Shown one piece after another: positions 32,706-45,100 of a stretch of DNA of 64,000 nucleotides. The DNA is taken from contig JANVCC010000018.1 in the NCBI GenBank assembly GCA_025345505.1, forward strand, positions 61,346,232-61,410,231. The letters are read 5' to 3'. The stretch's first letter is position 1; each line of letters starts with the position of its first letter. The position numbers were made by a program, and so were the translations under genes. The notes under the pieces are model-generated. The model did not search any database. It had not been told where the DNA came from and saw only the letters and a list, made by a program, of their open reading frames with translations. The stretch comes from Todiramphus chloris collaris. Taxonomy: Eukaryota > Chordata > Aves > Coraciiformes > Alcedinidae.

Positions 32706-35700
32706 CTACAGAACAGAAAAAGACATTGTTCAAAGGCATGGACTTCTACTAAATGGTGGGCAATACCTTTTGCTTAAACGGGTTCAAACATTAATCTGTT
32801 TATCAAGAAAAGACAACACGTAAGAAATGGCAAATTTACTCTTGGACTCTGTGAAGTCGCATGTTAAAACCACAGCAGCTCAAGAGCTGGCCGCTGCCAT
32901 GGGGCAAATCATACTCCCTTTCCATTCATGACCGCTCACTCCTTCAGCCTTGCTTACAGGGCTGTGTAATGCACAATCCTCACCTTCACCACAACCATAA
33001 AACCCTTTGGATCCTTCAGTGAGCAGGCTCTTGATACCCAGAAATCACTTTCATGTGGCTAGGTTATCAAACTGGCTTAATGAAGGGCCAAACAAGTGCT
33101 AGAGCTGGATTATGTGGGCAAGAACATGCAGCAAGGAGGAGGGGACAAAAAGGACAGTGGCGAACTGTTAGACCAGTCTGAATTCTAACATACAGCTTTG
33201 TGCTTAACTAGAGCTATCTTTTTTTGAAGGAAAAAAAATTAGATGGGGACTTAGGACAACAAGAGCTTTTTTAGGTTTGTCTGCAACATTTAACAAGCAT
33301 TGGCCTGTTATACCTTCATGTTTAAAAATGCATGCGTATACTTATTCACCTAAATAACCAACATAATCTTCAGAAATAATCTCTTTTACAGGTATACAAA
33401 AGCAAAGCACAATTGTAATAATGAAACCAGCCTCAAAAGTACAAACTTTTCACTGGCCTCAGCTTAGCTGCTACCTTAAATCCTTAAGACTATGTGTACA
33501 TTTGTAGTCTGACTCGACATTAAGCAAGCTTTCCAATTCCACTCAAGCAACTCGGAATTTTGTCCCAATTCAATTTGGACAGGATGGATCTCTCAGAAAT
33601 TCTGCATCTCAACAATGTATTCACTAAAGCCAAAGTCACTGCTCCTAAATGATACACTTGTTCACAGACATTTTCAACGTTTTCTTCATCTAAAAATAAA
33701 TGTAGTACTTGTGTTCATAAACACTGCTTTCAAAAAGTCCACTTACCATTCACTAGTAGTGACCAAGATATTTCCAATCTCTACAAAATATATGCTTTAA
33801 TAAGTTTAAGTTTTTACTTCTCATCATCAGCAAGCATGAGTCTCTGAAGGAGCACAGTAGTGTATCGGACCATTTCAGATCTTGTCTAGACAAAAGGCGA
33901 GACGGTATTAGCTAGTAAAGATTAATTAAGGCATTCAGAAGTCTAGTACAGAAAATGTTATACAATCTTCAGCTAAATGGTTGAAGTTCAGTTCGAGATT
34001 TTAAGTCAATATTTAAATCATCTCTACTTCTGACTTCTAAAAACAATCTGTTGATATTAGCTAAAATCCAAACTTCTAAATTTAGACAAGTCTTTAGATC
34101 CTGGGGATATAGAACAAGATAGTTACTTCACGTTTAAAACCTCTACACAGAAGACAGGATCTTAAATTACTACAGCTCAGGCTCTGGAAGTCACTTCTGA
34201 CCAGTTTTAGGAATCTTTTCTAGCAACCAGCAAAGGTGGGAAGTACCCACAGTTGTTTTTTTAAAACCAGCCATTGGATACACCATCTCCAACCCTGGCA
34301 GCTACCCTTCTCCCTCATTTGTTTATATATACATATATTAATGAGAGTATGGATATAACATCTTACAAGAAATTTCTAATAAAATACTTCAAGTATCGAC
34401 TAGAAAACCTTAAACTATTTGCAGCTTTCATTTACATTCAATCATACAGAATAAAAGGTTGACAAATACAACTCCCTTTTCCAAACAACATTCACAGTTA
34501 GGAACAGAAGTAAAAAGACTACAAGGCTGTTGCTTGAATAAAGTCTTGTTTGTGTAAATACTCTCACAATATGAAAGAATCCAGAACTCGATTAATGTCT
34601 ATTAAAGCAAAACTAGAGAAAAATAGTGGTTGAAACAGAAATATATAGGAAAACAGCTCCTTTATTAACAGTAAGCTTTTACACACTTTACACTTTTGCA
34701 GAAAAAGTACACAGTCCTGTGAAAGCATCACAGCTACAAAAGTATCATTTCACTATATCAGTAAAGTCACTCAGAAAGAGACTCTTCCGGTAGTCTCATG
34801 CTCACTGTCAGTTTTTATTGGCTACACCATGTCAAGTGCCAAGCATCATATGTTGCTATACAACATCATCAATCCGCAAATCAAAAGCCTAGTTGTCCCT
34901 CTCACATCAGTGCACAAAGCTTCCCTCTGCACTGGTCTCAGAAGAGACCCAGAGGCAGGCAAAAGTTTGAATTAAGAATGTGACACAAGATGACATCACT
35001 GACACCAAGTATTTTTAAGAGAGGACCACAACTGCTAGAAGCATAGTCTATGGCTGAAACACCAGGGCTGTTATCTATGTGCTTTTTGCTTCTAAAGCTT
35101 CCTTTTCCCTTGCTTCCTGCCCTAAATATGCAAAAGGAGATACCTGCTTCTCAACCATTTCACTCCTGCGTTAGAAAAATCTGGATATTACAAAGGAAGG
35201 CACTGTAGCTCCACAGTCCTTTAAGCTAGAACAAACTGGCACCAATGGTTTAGAGAAACAGTCCCATCTCTCCCACCCTTTGTTTCCTCACATTCCTGAT
35301 TTGCTTTATGCCAGCACAAGTATTTCTGCAGCCACACAGTGAATTAGATTATTAAATGTATGGACAACCTGGATTACTTTCAATACAAATGATTTTTTCC
35401 AATACAGTTCATGACACAGCCCCACAAACAAGAGCAGCCAGACAGGACAGCTTCTTTTGGCAGCACTGCAAACTTAAAGGTTCCCTGAAACTAGCTCTGC
35501 AAAGCCGCCAGCAACAAACTTGGAAGTCAAGCTTTTAAACAGTACCTGCAAGCAGCTTAGGAAAAAAAAAAAAAACAAACCAATAAAACCCACTAAGGAT
35601 AGTCCACAACCTGTCAGATTAATTACCAAAAGGGAGTCAGGAAAAGTTTCTTAACGATGTAACAGCACAATCATTCGGTGTCTTAAATCAGCCTCAGCCA

Positions 35701-38700
35701 TAAAGCACAACCATCAAGCAAAACCAAAAATACACAGAAGAATTAGGCTTATCCCACCACAGACAATACAAAAATGAGGAAGCAAATGTCACTGTTCACA
35801 TCTGCTATGTTTAAAAGAAAAATGAAGGACAAAGAACAGTGTTTTCAATTCCTTTTTAAACATTACTCTAGAGAGTCCTTATTACTGATGCTAGTTTTGT
35901 CAGAGTACACAGCCTGCAAATGCAATGTATCTGTTAATCCGTTATAAAAGTTCTACACCACGTGGAGCTTTCTGAAGATACTCTAGGACAGTTATCCCTC
36001 CTTAAACTAGCAAAACTTTGCTTCCTCTTAGCTTAATTACTATAGCTATCCTTCAGTTACAGTTATTTAGTAGTCTACATTTTTCTTGCTTAAACATTAC
36101 TTGAAAGCTGCCAGGAAGATTTAAGTCAAAATCTTGTTAAAGTAATTCACAAGCTGTTGCCAAAACGCATTTTCATTCAGAGATTCAGGCTTCAGAAGAA
36201 TTGAGGATTATACAACCATGACAAAACAAAAGGAGATAGGACAGTCTTCAAAAAATCCCAACAGATTTGCAGTATTCTCTCATAATACATACACTGAATT
36301 AAAGAAACTCAGTCTTACTGAGACAGGGGCACAAGGCATTCAGTGCTTGCCATGCTTTTCTCATCCATTCTTTATCTCCTCTCCCCTATTTTTAAATGCT
36401 CACAAACTTAGCAGCACATCACAAATAAGAATAGAATGCATTTCATTAGTGACCACTAAGACCCATACCACTCAGACCATCAATCTTACAGATACTAAAA
36501 TACCACATCCAATTTGCCCAAACTATTATCTTGGAATGTACAAATAAGAGCTGTAAAGCATAGTTTCCCCCTATTTTATTTTCTTGCTATATATTATTAT
36601 CTTCATAACACGCACACAGTTACAAACACAAAACAGGCCCACGTAAGAATTGCAACATGAAAACTCAACCGGAACAGTAAAACACACAAAGGCTTTTTTT
36701 CCTAATTCACTCATTTATAAAAAACAATACAAAATATTTGCAAATTAAGTCGCAATCAGCATCCTAGTAATAGTAAAATCATCTCTTCAAAACCATCATA
36801 TGATTGGTAGCTGCTCTTTTATGTAATACTATTTGCAAACAAATACATGTTTCTTCTCTAACTAAAAACGCAAAAACCAAAGTGACTATTTCTAAGAATT
36901 TTGTCAATACATGGGAAGGAATCAGCACGCTTTTGGATACACATTGATTTGGATAGCTATTCTTGTTAATTTTTGGTTAGCATTTTAAACATTGGGGTTT
37001 TTTCATATGTCCTTACACAGTGGTTTCCACAACCTTTTTGCAGTAAGCTGTGAGGAATGCCTATCTTCCACCCTCAATGTGTTTCACAACTGATAGTCAC
37101 ATAGGTGGCTTCATAAGCTGGAGCAGTGAACTGATCCCAAAGAAAACGTCTCTGGACGAAGACAGAGCTGATTTTTCAGACACATCACCTCCCAGATCCC
37201 ACTTACCACAAAGCTGCAGGGAGGCCAGTGCCAGCACAAGGAACAAGACAGCAATGCATTTTCTGGTAATACCTTTGGGGGAAACTCTCACACAGATAAG
37301 CTGAATACAGCTGCTGTAACCCAAAGGCTTACTTTCTTCAGTAGTTTCCTTCACCTGTCTCCACTACTTGTAAGCAAACCTCAAATGTTCCCTGGCATTC
37401 CTCAGACCCCCAACACCACAATCTCTCCTCGACAACCAACATGAATGTAATCCATCCAAATATCTGCATCCTAGCTCCAAACAGCAGCTCCCTGCTGACC
37501 CTTTCTAAATTCCTACAACTGCTGCATCCCCAATGGCAACAAGCCCTTCCCCGCGGTACAAGCTCCCCCCACCGACTTTTTTTTTCAGCCACAACCTTCA
37601 CCTGATTAATTGCTCCACACAGCGAGGCTCACCAAAGCCTTGCTCAAGCCACGGAGACAATGTTCAGGAGAGAGCCAGTCACGCCCCAAGTACTGATATA
37701 TGTAACACATTAAATCTCTTCCCGCCATTCATCACAGTCCGTCATTCAACATCAAAAGGGACGAGTGGGAGGAAGCAATCACTACCCTCCCTGCCACAAG
37801 AAGCTGCATGCTTGGAGAGCACCTCGGAACCATAGCATTTACCACTTCTTATTTTCCCCACTACTATCTAAAGCAACGAGATTATCAGAGAGGAGAAAGA
37901 GGAGGTAGCAGAAGAAAGACAACAGCTAGACAGCGTTTTCCTGGAAGCCCACGCTTTTTAATCAATCCTTCCCACACACTGAGAAAAACTATTTTAAGGA
38001 ATGTTTTTATATATTTATAACAAACCAGTCATTACTCTAGCAGTGACTACTTGCGGTGCCGAGAACTCCTTTGTTTTGCATGCCCCCAGGTCTTTCTGTA
38101 GTAAAATTTAACTGCTACAGTTAAAGCAAAACTTTGCTCTCAGAGATAAGCAAGTGACAGGTTATACTGACTTGGCAAAGAACACCACGACACATAAAAC
38201 AAGAATTTAATTTTCGTAACAGAACTGAAGGCAAAAAGTAGGGGGTTTACAAAACAAATGAAAAATAAAGGACAAGATTCTGCAAAGTTTATACGTACTA
38301 CAGTACAATCAGTACCGGAAATATAATAGCCCCTTTCAGTAAGGCCCATAAAACCCACCCCAGCCCCTCACCGGCTTTTGCGGGAATTTCTAAACAGGGC
38401 AGCGAGTACTTGAACCGCAGTCATGCCCGAAGGGAAGTTCCTCCAACGAGCGTAAAGTCTGATCCAATACCGGGAAGCATCCTTTCACCCCAGCACCGTT
38501 TCCCTCCTTAAGAGTCACACCCGCGCGGACAGCGGGGAGATTTTTAGATCCCTATCACCCGTGCTGCGTGGCGATCCCCTCGGGCCGATCTCCCCCACGG
38601 AGGGCGGCAAGGCTGCGCACCCAGGTCGGCCAGGGTGGAGGCCCAACGGTGCAGGCCGCCCGTACCGCGCCCCGCCCCCACCACCCCGCGGCGGGCTTCC

Positions 38701-39473
38701 AGAAGCCGCGAACCAGCTCGAGGCATCTCCGCGGCCGCCTCCCGCCGCCCTTTCCCTCTCTACCTTCGCTCCCTGGGGCACCGTCCAGGCTCGGAGGAGT
38801 GACGCCGGCTCTGACCGACTCCCGCAGGAAGCGGCGGCCCGCGTCAGGGCGGTGACGGCGGACGCCTGGCCCCGTAGGCAGCCGCGGCTGCCCAGCTCCT
38901 CCCCGGGGGAGCGCTTGGGCCCGTCGCCCCGGGAGCTGGCGCGGTTATCGCGGGCAAGGGGTAGACGGGGGCGGGGAGGAGCGGGGGGCGCGAAGAATAA
39001 TGGCTGCGGAGCGCCGAGGTCACGCGGCAGCGAAGGGCGGGCCGGCGCGGCGCGCGGGCACCGCGCGGCTATCGCAAGGGGTGGGGGGAGGGGAGACGCG
39101 GCCGCGCGCGGAGGACGCAGGCGAGAGGTGGGATGGCTGCTCCCCCTCAGGCCCACTCCCCCCCCGCCGCCGCCGCCGCCATCTCCCCCTGCCTCTCGGG
39201 GTTGGCTAGGCCGCGGCTACGCACGCCACCGTCCCGCAAAACCTCCCCGCGGCCCCTTCACCACCACCCCTTCCCCACCTGGCGGGCGGAACTCCCGGCG
39301 GCCCCGCTCCCTTATTGCAGCTCGGCGGCCATTTCCCCTGTCGCTGGAGGAAGAGACGCGGGGCCAGAAGGAAAAAAAGAGAAAACCACCATAGAGAGCA
39401 AGGAATCGGGGGGAGGCCGCCGCGGCGGGTGCGTAACTTCCGCCCTGGGCGGGGAAGCACCAGCACCGCTTAC

Positions 39474-39540
39474 CGTCCGAGCGCCATCTTGGTTTTGGGT
39501 AGCCACCGCAAGGAAGATGGCGGCCCGCGGCGCTGGTGGC
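39474..39540 (-). other. Probable BCLAF1 noncoding first exon (5' end unknown)
   Basis: On the minus strand the sequence CAAGATGGCGCTCGGACG is followed by a consensus donor GTAAGC at 39473-39468. The position in the CpG island and the YY1-type motif fit a TATA-less first exon. It contains an ATG (in AAGATGGCG) that would be an upstream start. The 5' limit given is arbitrary. Confidence 0.5.
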
Positions 39541-39768
39541 CCACTGCAAGCGGGCCCCGAGCCTACGTCCCGGGGCAAGTGGCGAGGCCTTGCCCGACGT
39601 CCCCCACACCCTATCCTCTGGCTGGGGGCTTCGTGCCCCGCCGGCTGCAGCTCCTATTTCCTGCCACACCGTCACGAGTTCAAAGCTATCGCCTGCTTAT
39701 TCTCCCCTTCCCCTAATCGTGATCCGAAGGGTCGGGCTCCCTCCCGGCCGCGGCCGCTGCCTCGTTAC

Positions 39769-39830
39769 CTGCCGGGCGAGGTGCGCGTCCATCCACAAGA
39801 GCTGCTCGGAAGGCCTTGTCTGTAAAGCGG
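39769..39830 (-). other. Alternative first-exon donor in the CpG island
   Basis: A second minus-strand donor, CGGCAG followed by GTAACG, lies at 39768-39763. The preceding sequence has an ATG (MDAHLARQ before the donor). It may be an alternative BCLAF1 first exon. The upper limit is arbitrary. Confidence 0.25.
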
Positions 39831-40035
39831 AGCTCAGCAGCCAGCGGCATTGGCGCCCAGCCGCGCAGCAGGAAGGAAGGAGCTCGGCTGGCCGCGGTAC
39901 TTTACTGCAGCAGCTTTTGCAGCAGAGGGGCCCGGAGCGCTCGGCTGCGATACAGCGGCGCAAACGCCCGGGAAAAGCCCGCCCGAGAAAAGCCTGCCCC
40001 AGGAAGTGGCCACAGACGTTTCTGTGTCGCCAAAT

Positions 40036-40056
40036 AAAAAAAAAAAAAAAAAAAAA
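40036..40056 (+). repeat. Poly-A tract
   Basis: Run of about 21 A residues at the edge of the CpG island. An AATAAA precedes it, but no processed copy of a known gene was recognised upstream. Confidence 0.7.
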
Positions 40057-40271
40057 GTGCAGCAAAGGGCTGTGGGCGAGCGGTGTGTGTTGAGCGTATA
40101 TACGCAAATAGATACATAAACATATGAATATATAAAGCATATGTACACAAAGATGTGTGTCGCCTCAGTAAGTCCTTTAAAATTTACCCGGCTCAATTGT
40201 TATACAACAGATCTATTTTTTTAAAAGGCTAATACATACCATTTTTGAAGCAAGAAGAAAACAACCCTAAA

Positions 40272-40291
40272 TTAATAATAATAATAATAAG
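40272..40291 (+). repeat. TAA/ATA microsatellite
   Basis: Six to seven perfect trinucleotide units. Confidence 0.8.
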
Positions 40292-41469
40292 AGCAGGAAA
40301 GGATGCATATGCACAATTTTAGCTGTATTTTGAAAGTCAGGGGACAATGACAGGGGGGCAGCCAAAACAAAGTGATGGAGGAAAAAGGCACAAAAGTTAG
40401 GAAGCAAATAATCCCCAAGTGCTGGTTTGCTGGTTCCCTCATAGGGAAAGCAAAGCACTGCTTAAATCTATTTCTTTAGGATACTAAGCTCTTTAAGCAT
40501 GGTCACCTATGGAGGCAGCAAACAGTGAGTGGCTGCTGCTAAAAGAAATGCAGTGAAAGTTTTTAGTTTTGACCAGTTGTGTTAACGGATGCACAGCCAG
40601 GCCTTGAGAGACGCACAATTCCCTCTCTCTTTTAAAGCTTTTTCCCTTATACAGGGGTAGGGGTATCTAACCTGTACTTCAAATGCTACACAAGTGCTAC
40701 AGCTTTTACTGTAACCAACAATAAGACACTATCTTGGAACTGTAATGGAGGCTGTTTGACAATGGACTTGTGTCAGGAAGCCAGCTTTCTAGGGCTAGTA
40801 AGGTTGCCAGAACTGGTAGGAGATTGGGCTGCACACAACCCTGCCCCACACAAATACTTCTTAATACTTCTGAAGAGCTGTAGGGTGCTCATGTTGTTTT
40901 CCTTCAGTCATGGAGAACTCTCCTCTATTTTTCTGAGGTACTTGGGATACGTCTTAGTGGGACAGAAGGGATGGTCACTTCTACTCTTTCTCCTCCATCA
41001 TATTTAAGACAACATACTAGCAGCCCAGAAGAAAAAACTAAACTATAACATGAAACTTAAAAAATATTATGACATATTTGCCTAATAACAAATAGTGCAA
41101 GTTTTTTCAAGTTTTGTTCACTCCTTGTTTTATAAAAAAAAAAAAAACATTATGTTTGAGCTATGGGCTGTGTGATTGATTATTCAGTGCAGCCCCTTGT
41201 TAGCAAGAACATTAAGAGATGCACCTTTGAAACACATCAAACTAGTGGTTTTCTGAGGGTACTGACATGAAACACAGTCTGACAGGTCTCCCTTCATGTC
41301 TGGTATACTTCGAATTCTTGATGTCCTCACTTTAGGTTGTAATTTACCTTGTAAAATTACAGATTTTTTTTACTTCAGGCAGTTTGTTTAGACTTCTAAG
41401 GTACCTCTGACCTACCTTTGATATTTTAGAGGCACTATCTTCTGCTACAGAAAGAAAAATGAATTCCAA

Positions 41470-41491
41470 TTTTTTTTTTTTTTTTTTTTAA
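41470..41491 (+). repeat. Poly-T tract
   Basis: Run of about 21 T residues. On the minus strand it forms an A-tail after AATAAA. Confidence 0.85.
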
Positions 41492-42150
41492 TTTGTATTT
41501 ATTATTATAGGCAATAGTAGTTCTGGGCATGACACAAAGTGCTGCTTTATTTGAATACAGCAACAGTCCAGAAAATTTACAATGAAGTACTGAATTCAAG
41601 GCAATGGGAAGGCACATGAAGACAAAGCAGCACAATAATACTGTGTTATCACTGTCCCAAGCCAAACTCTTGCTGTTAGCAGATGTCCTCGCTAGTCAGT
41701 GAGTTGACCAAGTGCTTGTACATCTTCTCAGCGCTAACACAGAAAGGGGAAAAGAGTAGGAAAGTCCACGGTTGATAGCAGTGAAACTGGATTCCCCATC
41801 AGGGAATGCCTCTCTGAAGTGTTACGGAAATGATAATGTAACCCCAAATCCAAAGGTTTCTTAAGAACGAAGAAACACAGAGTGAGATTGTTCCTAATCT
41901 CTTCATAAAACTGGAGCATAGGCTTGCACAAGTCAGTGGTGTTACTTACTATCTTTGGCCTGGTCATTTCCAGGCGGCCATTACTTTTGTACCTAAAGCA
42001 GCTTCTCTTCCCGCTAAAACCATATTCAGTGTTGCAACCCCCTTGGGTGGGTTTTGTCAACCCGTGAGTGGGGCAAGGCTCAAGGGAGCTGTGTAAAGGG
42101 GATGCTTCAGTAGATGGCACTCTCCCTCTGAGAGAGGATGAGCAGATACC
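41480..42150 (-). other. Unassigned minus-strand segment resembling a terminal exon
   Basis: On the minus strand a pyrimidine-rich acceptor (CATCCTCTCTCAG) near 42130 is followed by an open frame to 41734 (about 128 codons, no ATG at its left end). Internal blocks include CNTEYGFSGKRSCFRYK and SNGRLEMTRPKI. Sequence with two AATAAA signals (about 41513 and 41549) then follows and ends in a long A-run (T-run on the plus strand, 41470-41491). A perfect GTAAGT lies inside at about 41950, and another acceptor (TTCTGTGTTAG) at about 41734. I recognise no protein family. It could be the last exon of a gene or lncRNA, a 3'-truncated retrocopy, or chance. Confidence 0.3.
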
Positions 42151-45100
42151 TCAGCCAAGGAATCTGGTGCAGTGAAAGCAGCTTCCTTTATACTCTACAG
42201 AAACTGCGATGAATGCAAACAAAGCTCTGCCTAGCTATGCGATGAAGTAACCCCTGGCACTTTTTTCACAAATCTGGATCTATCAAGTCCTCACATCTGG
42301 CTTCCTCCCTGCTTAAATGACCATAGTCTGTTTCTGTTCAGCCTGAATCACTCCTGAAATCTTCAATAGTGAATATTTACACAGATGTTAATATTTAAAA
42401 GATACATATTTAATATATATAAAAGATATGTGTTTGCTTTAAAGAGCTCAGTAGTAATCCAAGTTACACACATCAGATGCAAGGTTTAGAACTGTTCTGC
42501 TTCCTCAATCATTTTTTTCCTAATTCATTATTTTATTTTACTAACCAATGGTAATTCCAGTTTAAAAACTTAAGACCTTGTGTTTGTTGATTGTTTTTTG
42601 TTGTTATTTCGAAGCCACCAAAGTTCATAGCTCCAGTTTGAAGAGCAGCGTACTAACAACTAAGAGTGTACTAACACTGAGTTAATACAAGCAAGGAGGG
42701 CCTTAACTGCAGTTATGGGGATGATAAAGACCTGCAAGGCATTAGGGGAGCTATCACCTTTAAAATCAAATCTGTTGCTAACCAAGCAATAACACACAGC
42801 TGTCATCATAGAGCTTTCTAAACCATACTGTGTTTTCCTCAGCTCTGAACAGGAGGGTAACAGAAGAGAGTGAAAGAAATGCATATAAGGCAAAGGTTAC
42901 AATAAAAAAGTACACAGGACAAATGCATAAAATGCAAATTTAATTAGTTCAATGTTTTAAGTTTTGAGTTCTCAAGTGGTACAAGTATATTCTTTAAATT
43001 TACTGCTTTTAACCATTCCTTTAAGTATCTTGTTTTCTTCTTTGACTAGCACACAGGTCAAATAAGACTCTTCATGTTGTTAATCCCTGCCTCTCTCCTA
43101 CACTCCCCAGAAATCTTTTTCTCCACTGATTAAAATCACAGTGATAACAGTATGTCTAAAACCCGGAGCTATAATTTTATTCCTTCAAGAGGGAAGCATT
43201 TCCTACCTGAGCTCAAATAAAGATTTTGACACATTTTTTTTTTTCCAATGCTCATGTCCGAGCCTGAGATTTTTTTTGCCTGTTAGAATGAAGAGGCACT
43301 AGGTAATGTCTGAAAGAGGAGTATAAAGAGCATTAGTGTCCATCTCTCTAATGCCAGTCAACTTTTGAGCAACCAAAAGTTATGCACTATTGTGAACTAG
43401 ATAAAGGAATTTCTACTACAAGAAGTGGTTGCAGCAGTGGCATGCTGCATGAGTGAAATGGCAATTAATTTAGCAGTGAATAAATACATTTTTAGATCTT
43501 CTGTTCTTAAGTCAAACCAAAACAAACCTACTGCAATTGTTGGATGCTTAAAGGATTGTGCCCAAAAGCAATATTTTCTATCCTTTGCAGAGAAGCTACA
43601 CTGCAAATGAAATGCTGGACCAGTGGAAGTTCGCAAGTCAAAAATGCCCTTTGGCTACAGCATTGATCTATTATTTTGCAAATAGATTTAAACTTCCAAA
43701 TGCATTTTATACAGATTTCCAAGTAGTCTGGAAGTCACTTTTGCACACAAATGGATGGAGTTGGTTTGGAGAAGCTTTATTTAACACTTTACAAAGGAAC
43801 TGATTTTTTTTCTTTGGAAAAACAATCAGGATGTGGGGCTTCTGGTATTTGGAACATGTTTAGAAGAATAAGGAAAGCAAAATGGTTTAACCCTATTACA
43901 GTACTCATTTTTCCCTTTCTACTTCTGCAGTTCTGAGCTGACATTCTGTTCAGTCAGGTGAGGAAATATACCTAGGCCATGAAACGAATCAAAACCATTG
44001 GGTTTATGGTTGCAACATTTACAGCAGCTGTTGTGAATTCAGAGGAGCTTTGAAGACCCACAAACCATCATTCTACACTGGCTTTCAAGTAATGGTTTCA
44101 AGTCAAAGAACAATTTTCTGACTGAATCATCAAGCTAAGTATCGGGACACCTGAAATTTATGCCTTCAGGCAAATTATAACCTAATTTTTGGGCGTGGTG
44201 CATTTCTTTAACTCCCGTGTATTTCAAGTGGAGTTACAAGAGCTCAGCACCCCTGAAACTTGTTTTTAAACCATTTGGGGAATATCTTCCTTAGAGATAC
44301 ATTGGAAAGCTGGTTTATTGTTTATCATACATTTTGAAATGCTGAATAGGAATCTGTTAGAGATCTGCAGTCATTGCTAACAAGTGTCTCATTGAAACAG
44401 TCCTGGGTTTTTTCCTCATCTCAGTGCAGTACAGTTCAAATTACCTTTGGAAAAAAAAAAAAAAGCCTCACAACAATTAACCCTCACAGTTCTGTCGACA
44501 GGATAAAGCAACAGATAGAAGGTGCACGTGGTGGATTCTCAGGGATCTGCCACCTCACTGCTTTTAGGATGGAAGCTGAAGGATGGAAGATCATGAGCTA
44601 AAGGTGAAGAGCAAGCAGTGGCAGACGCAGCACCTGACAATCACATAGGTTCTCTATACTTTAGAAGTTTAGAAGATCCTTTTGAAGGATCCAGAAGATG
44701 TGATAAAATAGTCCTATTACCCTTGCTTTTGATAACATTAAGAAGCCAGATATAGATCAGACTTGGTGGGCTTGCAGAGTTGGTCAAGGAAGTAGCCAGA
44801 AAAATCGAAGTCTTGATTCTTTGTAATGGATCATATTGTGTCATAGAGGTCTTTTACCTTTTGGTTTACACATGTAGATTATTTGTGCCATGTGGTATTT
44901 GTGTTTAGGAAAATTACATCGCATGTAAGTAAGAGAAGAAATAGTGATTGCTGGACAGACCAGAAGGGTTTGGATGACCCTGTTCATCGGTGTTTGGAGG
45001 TGGGTGCAGGGCAAAAGGTTGATTTTCAAACATGATTTATTTAGGTACTTAATATCTATTAAAGTACAGCGAGGCTAAAAATTACCAAATCAAATGCAGT

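Larger units (their letters stand above)
30560..39473 (-). other. BCLAF1 5' intron region
   Basis: About 8.9 kb between the start-codon exon and the CpG-island promoter. It contains one well-bounded candidate noncoding exon (32632-32705) and poly-A duplications at 31506-31580. Otherwise it is AT-rich intron without recognisable repeats or coding exons. Confidence 0.6.
38380..39980. promoter_or_regulatory. CpG island, BCLAF1 promoter region
   Basis: Strongly CpG-rich block of about 1.6 kb, typical of a housekeeping promoter. YY1-like motifs (AAGATGGCG) occur in both orientations within 45 bp, on the minus strand near 39481-39489 and on the plus strand at 39513-39521. Two splice donors face the BCLAF1 gene (39474 and 39769 are the last exon bases). 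Overlapping ORFs of 70-277 codons on both strands are GC artefacts. Whether transcription also leaves on the plus strand cannot be told. Confidence 0.8.

Noticed and set aside
38515-39394. Long overlapping ORFs on both strands (up to 277 codons) in the 38.5-39.8 kb block
   Set aside because: CpG-island composition removes stop codons in all frames. The products are Pro/Arg/Ala-rich with no family resemblance, and the region behaves as a promoter.
40036-40056. Processed retrocopy ending in the A-run at 40036
   Set aside because: The sequence before the A-run continues the CpG island and matches no gene I recognise. No target-site duplication was seen.
42660-42893. 77-codon minus-strand ORF in the spacer
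   Set aside because: No start context, splice logic or family resemblance; length within chance for this composition.
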